Below are positions 37,079 to 46,278 of a stretch of DNA of 64,000 bases, piece by piece (within the stretch, counting starts at the first letter, position 1; each line of letters opens with the position of its first letter). The notes under the pieces were generated by a model. It was not told the origin of the DNA. It saw only the letters and a list, made by a program, of their open reading frames with translations, and searched no databases. The translations under genes were made by a program, and so were the position numbers. Where the stretch lies: positions 248,001-312,000 of the forward strand of contig BMQD01000002.1 of assembly GCA_014647935.1 (NCBI GenBank). The letters run 5' to 3'. The stretch comes from Planomonospora parontospora. GTDB taxonomy: Bacteria > Actinomycetota > Actinomycetes > Streptosporangiales > Streptosporangiaceae.

Positions 37079-37459
37079 ATGAGCGTGTACACCCCGGGAC
37101 AGGTGGCCGAGGAGACCGGGTTCAGCCTCGACACCCTGCGTTACTACGAGCGGATCGGGCTGCTGGAGCCGATCGGCCGCAACGCCGCCGGTCAGCGCCG
37201 CTTCACCCAGGAGGACATCGGCTGGCTGGGCATGATCAGGTGCCTGCGGGACACCGGCATGCCGATCGCGGAGATGCTCCGCTTCGCGGAGCTGACCAGG
37301 CAGGGCGAGCACACGATCCGCGACCGGATCGCGCTGCTGGAGGCGCACGACCGCCGGGTGGAGGCCCAAGTGGCCAACCTGCGGGAGAAGCAGACCGCGA
37401 TCCGGAACAAGATCGGTTACTACCGCGGGGTCGTCGGGACGGGCCGCGGGCTGTCGTGA
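37079..37459 (+). CDS. MerR-family regulator of AdhR/NmlR type
   Basis: The 126-residue protein has an N-terminal MerR winged helix (YTPGQVAEETGFSLDTLRYY, residues 4-23) and the usual long dimerisation coiled coil (about 75-118), with no large effector domain. A single Cys55 (MIRCLRDTGMPI) lies where AdhR/NmlR-type regulators have their aldehyde- or thiol-reactive cysteine. It is divergent from an aldo/keto reductase that has a matching 19-bp-spacer promoter, supporting carbonyl sensing. The predicted transcription start coincides with the ATG at 37079, so the message is probably leaderless. Confidence 0.92.
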   Translation: MSVYTPGQVAEETGFSLDTLRYYERIGLLEPIGRNAAGQRRFTQEDIGWLGMIRCLRDTGMPIAEMLRFAELTRQGEHTIRDRIALLEAHDRRVEAQVANLREKQTAIRNKIGYYRGVVGTGRGLS

Positions 37460-37643
37460 CGCGCGCCCGTCGCGGTACGGCGGGGCGGAGCTCGGGCGCG
37501 GGCCCCTTGGGGTACGGCGGGGCGCATGCGAGGGCGGGCCGTCGGTTGTCGTGACGCGGGCCGTACGGGGCTTTTGCCGTGCGGCGGGGGGCCCTTTCCG
37601 GGCCGGCTGTTAGACCGGAAGCCGGACCTCGGGGAGGGGGCCC

Positions 37644-39101
37644 ATGGCCGCACCGCGCGCGCGACGGATCGACATCCCGCTGAGGCACGTCGCCGTGGCG
37701 TGCGGGGTGATGCTGTTCGCGGTGCTCGGGAAGGCGACTTGGATCCAGGTGTTCGACGCCGCCGGGCTGCGGGAGGACCCGCACAACCAGCGGGCCCTGA
37801 CCGCCCGGTTCGACCGCTCTCGGGGGGAGATCCGGCTGCGCGACGGCACCGTCGTCGCGGTCAGCCGCCGGGACCCCCGGGACGGAGACCGCCACCGGTA
37901 CCGGCGGTTCTACCCCGAAGGGCCCGTCCACGCGCCGGTCACCGGGCACCTGTCGTTCTACGCCGCCACCGGGATCGAGCAGGCCGAGGACGCGGTGCTC
38001 GCCGGGACCGACCCCCGGGTGAGGGTCCGCGCGATCGTGGACGGGACGGCGGCGGCGGGCGCGGCGGTCGTGCTCACGATCGACGGGCGGGCGCAGCGGG
38101 CCGCCTACGCGGGACTGCGCGCCACCGGCCGCCCCGGGGCCGCCGTCGCGATCGACCCGGCCACCGGTGAGATCCTGGCCATGGCCTCCTACCCGTCCTA
38201 CGACCCGAACCTCTACACCACCCCCGACGTGGCCGAACTCGACCGGACCGACCGGCGGCTGCAGGCCGACCCCGGCCGCCCGCTGCTGAACCGGGCGATC
38301 CGGCAGACCTACCCGCCCGGATCCGCCTTCAAGATCGTCACCACCGCCGCCGCACTCGCCTCGGGCGACTACCGGCCGGGCACGCGCGTCGCCGCGCCCG
38401 CCGCGTTCCGGCTCCCCGGCGCCTCCGTCCGCCTGCGCAACTTCCGCGGTACGGCCTGCGGCGACGGCCTCCCGTCCCTGGCCTACGCGTTCAAGATCTC
38501 CTGCAACACCCCGTTCGCGATGATCGGCATCGGTCTCGGCCAGGATGCGCTGCGCGAGCGGGCCGAGGCGTTCGGGTTCAACGACGGCGGTCTCGCGGTG
38601 CCCATGCCCGTGGCCCGGAGCGTCTACCCGGCCGGGATGGACCGGGCGCAGACCGCGATGTCCGCGCTGGGCCAGTTCGACGACCGCGCCACCCCGCTCG
38701 TGCTCGCGATGCTCTCGGCGGCGGTCGCGGGCGACGGCTCGCTCATGCGTCCCCACCTGGTGCGGGAGGTACGGCTCGGCGACGGAACGGTGATCGGCGA
38801 GGCGGAGCCGTCCCGCTACCGCCGCGCGCTGAGCTCCCGCGACGCCCGGCGGCTCACCGCCATGATGACCGGCGTCACGCGGCGGGGCGGCACCGGCCGC
38901 GCCGCGGCCCTCCCGGGCGTCGGGGTGGCGGCCAAGACCGGGACGGCCGAGAACGGCGGCCGGGACCACGCCGTCTTCACGGGCTTCGCCCCGGCGGACT
39001 CCCCCCGGGTGGCCGTGGGAGTCGTCGTCGAGGGAGGCGGCTCCGGCGGCCGGGTGGCCGCGCCCGTCGCGAGGGCGATCATGCGGGCGGTCCTGGGGTG
39101 A
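37644..39101 (+). CDS. Class B penicillin-binding protein (transpeptidase)
   Basis: A 485-residue protein with one N-terminal membrane anchor (VAVACGVMLFAVLGKATWIQV) and an extracytoplasmic transpeptidase domain (about 160-485). All three active-site motifs are present: S227-A-F-K230 (PPGSAFKI), S286-C-N288 and K431-T-G433 (AKTGTAEN). The layout resembles the PbpA/FtsI group but the N-terminal pedestal is short. It cross-links peptidoglycan and is a beta-lactam target. It is not in a division or rod cluster, so it may be an accessory PBP of sporulation or branching (inference). Confidence 0.93.
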   Translation: MAAPRARRIDIPLRHVAVACGVMLFAVLGKATWIQVFDAAGLREDPHNQRALTARFDRSRGEIRLRDGTVVAVSRRDPRDGDRHRYRRFYPEGPVHAPVTGHLSFYAATGIEQAEDAVLAGTDPRVRVRAIVDGTAAAGAAVVLTIDGRAQRAAYAGLRATGRPGAAVAIDPATGEILAMASYPSYDPNLYTTPDVAELDRTDRRLQADPGRPLLNRAIRQTYPPGSAFKIVTTAAALASGDYRPGTRVAAPAAFRLPGASVRLRNFRGTACGDGLPSLAYAFKISCNTPFAMIGIGLGQDALRERAEAFGFNDGGLAVPMPVARSVYPAGMDRAQTAMSALGQFDDRATPLVLAMLSAAVAGDGSLMRPHLVREVRLGDGTVIGEAEPSRYRRALSSRDARRLTAMMTGVTRRGGTGRAAALPGVGVAAKTGTAENGGRDHAVFTGFAPADSPRVAVGVVVEGGGSGGRVAAPVARAIMRAVLG

Positions 39102-39120
39102 GCCCGGCGGCCCGCACCGG

Positions 39121-39227
39121 TCCTGCTCGTGCCGGTCCTGCTCGTGCCGGTCCTGCTCGTGCCGGTCCGACCGATGGCCCGGATGCCGATCCGCTGATCC
39201 GCTGATCCGCTGATCCGCTGATCCGCT
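39121..39227. repeat. Two short tandem arrays in a 171-bp gap
   Basis: Three identical 15-bp units TCCTGCTCGTGCCGG occupy 39121-39165. Five identical 8-bp units GATCCGCT occupy 39188-39227. They lie between the convergent PBP gene and the ABC exporter remnant. Their unit lengths and lack of spacers rule out CRISPR. Confidence 0.9.
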
Positions 39228-39272
39228 GGCCCGAGGGAGCGGGAACCGGCCAGGAGGGGCGACGGGAGCCGG

Positions 39273-41376
39273 TCAGGGGGAGTAGGCGCGGGCCTGCAGG
39301 CCGTACAGCTCGGCGTAGAGGCCGCCGAGCTCCATCAGCTCGGTGTGGGTGCCCTCCTCGGTGACCTTGCCGTGGTCGAGGACGTAGATCCGGTCGGCGT
39401 AGCGGACGCTGGCCAGCCGGTGGGTGATCAGCAGGACGGTACGGCCGCCGGCGTGCTCGCGCACGCGTTCGAAGAGCGCGTGCTCGGCCCGGGCGTCGAG
39501 GGCGGCGGTGGGCTCGTCGCAGATCAGCAGGGGAGCGTCCCGGTGGAAGCCCCGGGCGACCGCGATCCGCTGCCACTGCCCGCCCGACAACTCCTGACCG
39601 TCCTTGAAGCGCCGGTCCGTCCGCCATGACCTGGTCGGCCCCGGCCACCTCGGCCGCCGCGACCAGCGCGGGCTCCCCCTTGTCCGTGCCCATGGTGATG
39701 TTCTGGCGGGCGGTCAGCGGCCAGCGGGTGTGGTCCTGGGCGATGACCGCGATGTGCCGCCGGAGCCGGTCGGGGTCCACCTCGGACAGGTCGGTGCCGT
39801 CCCAGCGGACGCGCCCGCCGTCGGGCTCGTAGAGACCGGACAGGATCTTCGCCAGGGTGGTCTTGCCGGAACCGTTCTCGCCCACGAGCGCGACCACCTC
39901 GCCCCGGTCGAGATGGACCGAGACCCCCTGCAGGGCGGGGGAGTCCGACCCCGGGTAGGTGAAGACGACGTCCTCGGCGGTGATGCGCTCGAACCCCTCC
40001 GGGACCGGGCCGGAGCGCCCGGAGGTCAGCCGGGCCTCGGCGTCGGCGCAGAACTCGAGGAAGTCGGTGAAGTAGAGCCCCTCCTCGTACAGCCGGTTGG
40101 TGGCGTACATCAGGTTCGCGAGGTAGGTCTGCCCGGAACGGATCGCCAGCACGGCGGTGCCCGCCACGGCCAGCGGGACCGCTCCGGCGGCCAGCAGCAG
40201 GCCGAGGGCGACGTAGACCAGGGCGGTGCCCACGCCGCTCAGCCCCTCGCCGAGCACCCGCGTGAACGTCTGCCGCCGTGCCAGGTCCAGCAGGACGGCC
40301 TGCTCCGCGCGGGAGACCGCGTCGTACATCCGCATCAGGAAGCCGCGCATGGTGAACGAGCGCACCTCGGCGGCCGGCTCGCCGTCCGCCAGGAGCTGGG
40401 CGGTGATCCACTTGCGCCGGGCGGCGGGGATCAGCCGGTACATGGTGGTGTAGCGCATGCGGGCCGCCCGGACGGCCGCCCAGGCGTCCGGCAGCACCGC
40501 GAGCACCAGCAGCGGCAGCAGCACGGGGTGCAGGACGCCGAGCACGCCCGCGGCCGCGACGATGCCGATCGCCGCGGTCAGCACGTCGATGGCCGTGCCG
40601 ACCACCACGTCGGCCATGGATACGCCCCGCGCCCTGGCGCGCTGCAGCGCGTCGTGGAAGTCGGGGTCGTCGAAGGCGGCCAGGCCGACCCGGCTGGTCA
40701 GCCCGTAGAGACGCTCCTCGGCGATCCGGCTGACCTGCGGGTCCAACCGGGACTGCGCCCAGCCCGCGCCCGCCTGGGTGAGCGTGCGCAACGTGGCGGC
40801 CACGCCCACCAGGACCAGGCTGGGCAGGGCCGCCCTGACCCGCTCCGGGGTGGGACCGGCCTCGAACAGGGCGGTCAGCACCCCGGTCGTGGCGAGCAGG
40901 CCGAACGCGGTGAAGACGCCGCTCAGCAGGCTCAGCGCGATCGTGGTGGCGGTGTCGCGGGGGCTGGCCAGCCAGGCCAGCCGTACGGCCTGGGCCACCA
41001 GGGCGGGCAGCCGCCGGGCGACGGTCAGGAACCCAACGCCGACCAGCTTGTCCGCGTGTGCGTACCAGTCGGTGAGGTTGATCTCACCGAGCTCCGGGAC
41101 GCCGGATCCGCCGGTGTCGGTGTCGGTGCCGGTGCTGGTGTCGGGAGTGTGGGAGTCGGTGCCGGGGGCGCGGGGACCGGGGGCGGGAGGCTCCGCGGTG
41201 TTCGGCCCGGAGGCGCGGGATTCCGGGTCGCGGGGTTCCGCGCTTCGGGATTCCGCGCCTCCGGGCGCCGCGTTGCGGGGTTCTGGGACAGGGTCCGGAG
41301 AGGTGTCCGCCATGCTGGCAGTCTGAATCGCCTCACCGGAGGTCGCCATGGCCCGGGGCTGTCCAGCATGGGACAC
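39273..41376 (-). pseudogene. ABC exporter (fused membrane-ATPase type), frameshifted
   Basis: The minus strand encodes an MsbA-like exporter: a disordered Pro/Ser/Thr-rich N-terminus, a six-helix membrane domain and an ATPase domain with Walker A LVGENGSGKTT and Q-loop VIAQDHTRWPL. Around 39612-39630 the frame changes. Walker A to QVMAD is read in one frame, while RRFKDGQELSGGQWQRIA, Walker B LLICDEPTAALDA and the rest continue in another. About ten residues expected between them (LPxGxDTLL-like) are missing, so a deletion of a non-multiple of three probably occurred. The true start is uncertain (GTG 41376, ATG 41349 or 41313). A sequencing error cannot be excluded. It is 51 bp downstream of the ArsR regulator. 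Confidence 0.8.
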
Positions 41377-41427
41377 CTGCGCCGATGTGCTCTGACGCTG
41401 CGGATCCGCGGGGGCGGAGTACGGTCG

Positions 41428-42531
41428 TCACCGGCCTCCATCCGCCGACGGCGGGCCGGTCTCCGGCGGACCGGCCAGTGCGTCGCCGAGCGCGGTCCGG
41501 TGGTAGAGCACGCTGCGGCCGGTGCGGGCCCGGGCGACCAGGCCTGCCCCGCGCAACGCCGCCAGGTGACCGCCGACGGTGCCCAGACCCAGGCCGAGCA
41601 GGGTGGCGAGCCGGCTGGTGGTCGCCGGTACGGCCAGCTCCAGCAGGATGCGGGTCCTGGTCCGGCCGATCAGCCCGGCCAGACCGGCTGCGCCGCCACC
41701 GGTCTCGGGCGGGACGCCGGTGCCGCGCGCCGGGTAGGAGAGCGCGTACGGCCAGTCGTGCTCGAAGTAGGAGCCGATCCCGAGGGGGAAGACCGACGGC
41801 AGGAAGAGCACGCCCCGGCCGTCCAGCCGGAACGTCTCGTCGGAGCCAGGACCGGAGCCGAAGCCGGTGCCGGTGCCAAGACCGGAGTCGGAGCCAAGAC
41901 CTGTGCTGGTGCCGGTGCCAGGGCCGCGGCCGGGGCCGGAGTGGACCTCGATGACGCCGTCCGGCAGCCAGCGCGCCTTCGGTGCCAGGTCGTCGAGGGC
42001 CGCCGCCCAGCCGTACGTCGCCAGGCGGCCCGCCCGCTGGACCACGTCCCGCTCCAGGATCGCGTGGAAGCGCGGCCAGGAGGGAGCGACGATCTCCTCC
42101 CAGGCCCGCTGGAGCGCGTCGGCGAACAGCGCCACCACGTCCGGTGAGAACAGCACCCGGGCGGCCTCCTCCGGCGGGCGCGCCATGCCCTCCAGGTTGC
42201 GGGCGATCTCCTCGTGCGCCTGGGCGACGGGCGTGGCGCGCACGACCGCGAGCTCCTCCTCGATCGGCGTGTTCACGCCGGCCGGCGGGGGCGCGGGGAA
42301 GTCGGCGTTGTAGGCGTGGTCGCGGAAGAGCACGGTCATCGGCCCCAGCCCCGGCTCGGTGGCCAGCAGCCGGCCGTACGGCTCCCGCATCCGGTCGGTC
42401 CAGGCCCGCCACGGCCCGGCCTCCTTCTTCCCGGACAGGACCCAGAGCGCCTGCTTGGTCGTGATGAGCGGGGAGATCGCGAACCGGCTCGCCACCAGAT
42501 CCGCGGAGCTGACCTCGATCCGGTATACCAC
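41428..42531 (-). CDS. ArsR-type regulator with DUF5937 N-terminal domain
   Basis: The 367-residue protein has a long N-terminal DUF5937-like part (YRIEVSSADLVASRFAISPL is the usual start) and a C-terminal ArsR winged helix (about 285-350; RTRILLELAVPATTSRLATL and LGTVGGHLAALRGAGLV). Between them lies a low-complexity insertion of about 30 residues rich in Gly, Ser and Thr, encoded by repetitive DNA at about 41840-41930. It is divergent from an MFS exporter and upstream of a broken ABC exporter on its own strand. It probably represses the MFS gene through the palindrome at 42562. Confidence 0.88.
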   Translation of the reverse strand: MVYRIEVSSADLVASRFAISPLITTKQALWVLSGKKEAGPWRAWTDRMREPYGRLLATEPGLGPMTVLFRDHAYNADFPAPPPAGVNTPIEEELAVVRATPVAQAHEEIARNLEGMARPPEEAARVLFSPDVVALFADALQRAWEEIVAPSWPRFHAILERDVVQRAGRLATYGWAAALDDLAPKARWLPDGVIEVHSGPGRGPGTGTSTGLGSDSGLGTGTGFGSGPGSDETFRLDGRGVLFLPSVFPLGIGSYFEHDWPYALSYPARGTGVPPETGGGAAGLAGLIGRTRTRILLELAVPATTSRLATLLGLGLGTVGGHLAALRGAGLVARARTGRSVLYHRTALGDALAGPPETGPPSADGGR

Positions 42532-42561
42532 GGGCGCCTCCTGCCGTCTCCCGCGACCGGC

Positions 42562-42581
42562 CTTTCGGGGATATCCGAAAG
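42562..42581. promoter_or_regulatory. Operator palindrome between the ArsR regulator and MFS exporter
   Basis: CTTTCGGGGATATCCGAAAG has perfect seven-base arms (CTTTCGG, CCGAAAG) around GGATAT. It lies in the 87-bp gap between the two divergent starts. Binding by the adjacent ArsR-type protein is inferred from position. Confidence 0.7.
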
Positions 42582-42618
42582 ATTAGTCTTCCGGCGGCCC
42601 TCCTCCGAGCATCGGTGC

Positions 42619-43815
42619 ATGACGACCACACGAGAACGCGGCGCGACCTACGGTGACGTCTTCGCCGCGGACGGATTCCGGGTGCTGTTCGGGAGCTTCG
42701 CGCTCCTGGTCGCCGGGGACCAGGTCAAGATGCTGGCCCTGGCGGCGCTGGTGCACGCGCGGACCGGCTCCGCGGGCCTGTCGGCGGCGGCGTACATGCT
42801 CGGGTTCCTGCCCTACGTAGTGGGCGGCACCTTCCTGATCTCGCTTGCCGACCGGATCCGGCCGCGCCCGCTGATGGTCGCCGGGGAACTGGTCAGGGTC
42901 GCGACCTGCCTGCTGCTGGCCCTCGCCGGGATGCCCGTCTGGGCGATGCTCGCGCTGGTGCTGGCCACCGGCGTGCTCTCCCCGGTCTTCGGGGCGGCCC
43001 GCACCGCGCTCCTGCCCGACCTGCTGGCGGGGGACGCGTTCGTGCTCGCCAGATCGGTGCTGGGCGTGACGGCGGCCGGGGCCCAGGTCGGCGGGCTGGC
43101 CTTGGGCGGCGGCCTGCTCGCCGCCACCGGATCGGAGGGGGCCCTGCTGGTCACCGCGGGGCTCTCGGCTCTCGCCGCGGTCGTCCTGCGGGCGGGGCTG
43201 CCGGACCTGCCCGGCCGGGGCAGGGGCGAGGGCGGCGCCGTACGGGAGACGCTGCGGGTCAACCGGGCCCTGCTGACCGACGCGCGGGTGCGCGGGCTGC
43301 TGCTGGCGCAGTGGCTCCCGGTCTCCTTCGTGACGGGAGCCGAGGCCGTGCTCGTCCCCTACCTGGGCGGCACGGCCGGGATCGCGCTCACCGCCGCGTC
43401 CGCGGGCCTGGCGCTCGGCAGCTTCGCCGTCGGCCGGTTCGTCTCCCCGGAGGGGCGGGAGCGGCTGGCCCTGCCCCTCGCGGTGGCGGGGGGTGTGCCC
43501 CTGCTCGGGTTCGCGTTCCAGCCGGGACTCGCCGGGACCGCGCTGCTCGTCCTGCTCGCCACGGCGGCCGGCGGCTCCTACGCGCTCGGGCTGCAGCGGC
43601 GGTTCGTGGACGTGACCCCGGAAGCGGTCCGGGGCCAGGCCTTCGGACTGCTCGGCACGGGCGCGATGACCGGCCAGGCGGTGGGCGCCGCGCTGGCGGG
43701 GGCCGCCGCCGAGTGGACGGCCCCCCATCTGGCCGTCGCCCTCGCCGGGACCGCGACGATCATCTGCTCGCTGGCCCTGCGCAGATCCCTGCACCCGGAC
43801 GGCCCCGGACGCTGA
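42619..43815 (+). CDS. MFS transporter (probable efflux)
   Basis: A 398-residue protein with about twelve predicted membrane segments and no large soluble domain. The first loop (VGGTFLISLADRIRPRPLM) resembles the MFS motif A (GxLaDrxGrr). It belongs to the MFS_3/enterobactin-exporter-like group in general appearance, often macrolide or small-molecule exporters. It is paired divergently with an ArsR/DUF5937 regulator, which in actinomycetes commonly controls such exporters. The ATG at 42619 is supported by the operator spacing; the substrate is unknown. Confidence 0.9.
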   Translation: MTTTRERGATYGDVFAADGFRVLFGSFALLVAGDQVKMLALAALVHARTGSAGLSAAAYMLGFLPYVVGGTFLISLADRIRPRPLMVAGELVRVATCLLLALAGMPVWAMLALVLATGVLSPVFGAARTALLPDLLAGDAFVLARSVLGVTAAGAQVGGLALGGGLLAATGSEGALLVTAGLSALAAVVLRAGLPDLPGRGRGEGGAVRETLRVNRALLTDARVRGLLLAQWLPVSFVTGAEAVLVPYLGGTAGIALTAASAGLALGSFAVGRFVSPEGRERLALPLAVAGGVPLLGFAFQPGLAGTALLVLLATAAGGSYALGLQRRFVDVTPEAVRGQAFGLLGTGAMTGQAVGAALAGAAAEWTAPHLAVALAGTATIICSLALRRSLHPDGPGR

Positions 43816-43937
43816 CCGGTACGGGGGTGCCTGGCCGGTACGGGCTGGATCTTCGTCTCATATCCTACGGAGGACCGCCTGCGCGTTTCCGCGTCCTTCC
43901 GGACCCTTTCGCGCACCGCACCCGACAGAAGGCCGGC

Positions 43938-44459
43938 ATGCCGTACACGATCACCCGCCTGTCGGTCGAGGACTTCCGCGACAGCGTGCAGGAACTCGCC
44001 GAGCTCCTCTGCGACACCGTCTCCGGCGGCGCCTCCCTGGGCTTCCTCGCCCCCCTCGGCCGGGACGCGGCGGAGGCCTGGTGGCGGGCCAGGGAGCCCG
44101 CCGTGGCCGACGGCGGGCTCGCCGTCTGGGTCTCCCGCGGGCCCGGAGGCGTCGACGGCACGGTCAGCCTCGCCTTCGAGGCCAAGGCCAACGGCGGGCA
44201 CCGGGCCGAGGTCGTCAAACTGATGGTCCACCCCCGCGCCCGGGGCCGCGGACTGGGGCGCGGGCTGCTCGCCGCCGCCGAGCGGGCCGCCGCCGAGGCG
44301 GGGACCACCCTCCTGCTCCTGGACACCGAGACCGGCAGCGACGCGGACCGCCTGTACGGCGCCGCCGGCTGGACCCGCTACGGCATCGTCCCCGACTACG
44401 CCGCCGACCCGGCCGGCTCCCTGCGGGACTGCAGCTTCTACTACAAGCGGCTCGGCTGA
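43938..44459 (+). CDS. GNAT-family N-acetyltransferase
   Basis: A 173-residue single GNAT domain. The acetyl-CoA site is VVKLMVHPRARGRGLGRGLL (motif A, R/Q-x-x-G-x-G/A), followed by LLLLDTETGSDADRLYGAAGW, the usual motif B region. It transfers an acetyl group from acetyl-CoA to an unknown amine; some close relatives act on antibiotics or small amines. It follows the MFS gene by 122 bp on the same strand. Confidence 0.92.
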   Translation: MPYTITRLSVEDFRDSVQELAELLCDTVSGGASLGFLAPLGRDAAEAWWRAREPAVADGGLAVWVSRGPGGVDGTVSLAFEAKANGGHRAEVVKLMVHPRARGRGLGRGLLAAAERAAAEAGTTLLLLDTETGSDADRLYGAAGWTRYGIVPDYAADPAGSLRDCSFYYKRLG

Positions 44460-44649
44460 TCCGGGGCCGGTGCCCCGGATCAGCCGGGCCGGGGTTCTGC
44501 GCGGACCTTCGGCAAGTTTTTGCCTCCGGAGACGCAACACCCGCGGGGGCTGGGTAGGACCGTTGGACGACGGGGGTCCGCGGGAGGGGCGGGCCCGGCC
44601 GGTGACGCGGGAACGGGGCGGACCCCGAGAGTCTTCGAACGGTGGGGTG

Positions 44650-45051
44650 ATGGCCGGGGTTCTGGTCGTGGACGACGATCCGGACGTGCAGTTCGTGGTG
44701 GGTCTCGTGCTCAAGCGGTTCGGGCACGATGTCGTGATGGCGGCCAGCGGGCAGGCCGCGCTGGAGATCGCCGCCCGGGAGATGCCCGACGCCGTGATCC
44801 TGGACTGGGTGATGCCCGGGATGGCCGGTCCCGAGGTGTGCCGCAGGCTGCGGGCGATGCCCGGCGGCGACCGGGTGGCGGTGATGATGCTGACGGTCCG
44901 GGTGGGGGAGGAGGACATGGAGGCCGCCTTCCGGGCCGGTGTCGACGACTACATGATGAAGCCGTTCGGCCACGAGGAGTTCATGGCGCGGGTCGAGTCG
45001 ATGCTCGCCCGCGTGGCGCAGCCCGGCTCCGGCCGGGATCGGCGATCCTGA
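44650..45051 (+). CDS. Single-domain response regulator (orphan receiver)
   Basis: The 133-residue protein is a stand-alone receiver domain. The acidic pocket is Asp8-Asp9-Asp10 (VLVVDDDPD), the phosphoacceptor Asp52 (VILDWVMPG), the switch Thr82 and the conserved Lys104 (MMKPFG). It has no output domain, and no histidine kinase is adjacent. It probably acts by protein-protein contact, CheY/Spo0F style. The ATG at 44650 follows GGTGGGG. Confidence 0.93.
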   Translation: MAGVLVVDDDPDVQFVVGLVLKRFGHDVVMAASGQAALEIAAREMPDAVILDWVMPGMAGPEVCRRLRAMPGGDRVAVMMLTVRVGEEDMEAAFRAGVDDYMMKPFGHEEFMARVESMLARVAQPGSGRDRRS

Positions 45052-45117
45052 TCGGGACACGGCGCGGCCTTCCCGCGAGCGGGGGCTTCCTTCCCGTGGC
45101 GGGCTCCGACCCCGGGG

Positions 45118-46107
45118 TCAGGGCCGCAGCTCACCCGACCCGCGGGGGACGAGCCGGGTCGCCAGTTCGATCCGCCGGGCGGGACCGGTCTCGCCGGACA
45201 GGCGGCGGAAGAGCAGCTCGGCGGCCGTCCGGCCGAGACCGGCGGGATCCTGGGCCACCACGCTCACCCCGGGCGTCAGCAGGTCGGCCAGCTCGAAGTC
45301 GTCGAAGCCGACCAGGGGCGGGCGGTGACCGGAGCGCAGCAGCGCCACGGTGATCCGGCCGTTGCCGGCGAACACGGCCGTGGGCGGGTCCGGCTCGGCG
45401 AGCATCCGGTCCAGCGCGACCCCGGCCCGCTCCGGCGGACCCGTCGCGATCAGCGTCCCGTCGGCGGGCAGACCCGCGTCGGAGAGCGCGCGGCGGTAGC
45501 CGCGCAGGCGCTCGGCGGCGGTGAAGATGGCGGTGCGGTCGCCGAGGAAGGCGATCCGGCGGTGGCCGTGGCGGATCAGGTGGGTCACCCCGGAGTGCGC
45601 GCCGCCGGCGTTGTCGGAGAGCACGGTGTCCGCGTCCAGCCCTCCGGGACGGTCGGCGAAGACGGCGGCGACGCCCGCGTCGAGCTCGGGCAGCAGGTAG
45701 TCGTGGTCGGTCCCGGCGGGCACGATGACCAAACCGTCCACCCGCCGTGCGCAGAAGGCGAGCACGAGCTCCCGCTCGCGCCGCGGATCCTCCCCGGAGG
45801 AGCCGCTGAACACCAGCGAGCCGTGGCGGAGCGCGACGTCCTCGACCGCCCGGCCGATCTCCGAGTAGAACGGGTCGGCGACGTCCTCGATCACCAGCCC
45901 GATGGTCGCGGTCCGGCCGCGGCGGAGCATCCGGGCGCTCTCGTTGCGCCGGTAGCCGAGCCGTTCGATGGCCGCGGCGACCCTCTCGGCGGTGGCGGGG
46001 CTGACCCCGGGCTCCGCGTTGACGAACCGGGAGACCGTCTTGAGCGCCACCCCGGCCGCCGCCGCGACGTCCTTCATCGTGGGCCGGCCCCGGATGCCCT
46101 CTGTCAC
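45118..46107 (-). CDS. LacI-family transcriptional regulator
   Basis: The 329-residue protein has the LacI helix-turn-helix at the N-terminus (TMKDVAAAAGVALKTVSRFV and the hinge ERLGYRRNESARML) and a periplasmic-binding-type effector domain (about 65-325; IGLVIEDVADPFYSEIG, LIRHGHRRIAFLGD). It represses a sugar or catabolic operon in response to a small molecule. The gene lies 171 bp downstream of the pcaB-like gene on the same strand. No transporter or glycosidase is adjacent, so the target is unclear. Confidence 0.94.
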   Translation of the reverse strand: MTEGIRGRPTMKDVAAAAGVALKTVSRFVNAEPGVSPATAERVAAAIERLGYRRNESARMLRRGRTATIGLVIEDVADPFYSEIGRAVEDVALRHGSLVFSGSSGEDPRRERELVLAFCARRVDGLVIVPAGTDHDYLLPELDAGVAAVFADRPGGLDADTVLSDNAGGAHSGVTHLIRHGHRRIAFLGDRTAIFTAAERLRGYRRALSDAGLPADGTLIATGPPERAGVALDRMLAEPDPPTAVFAGNGRITVALLRSGHRPPLVGFDDFELADLLTPGVSVVAQDPAGLGRTAAELLFRRLSGETGPARRIELATRLVPRGSGELRP

Positions 46108-46278
46108 GTTCCGATCATGGACCAGGCCGCGCTCGCGGACAACATCGTCACCGCGTTCCGGTCCCAGGATCTCACCTGCCGTCGTCCCGGCCGGATTCCG
46201 GGCCCGCCGCGGTCCGTTCCACGCGCTCCCCGCCCGGTACGGCGCGGCGGGCGGCGTCCCCCGCGCTCCACCCGTCCG

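Noticed and set aside
39188-39227. Repeated 8-bp units considered as a CRISPR or origin-like array
   Set aside because: The units are contiguous with no spacers, far shorter than CRISPR repeats, and no cas, dnaA or rep gene is near.
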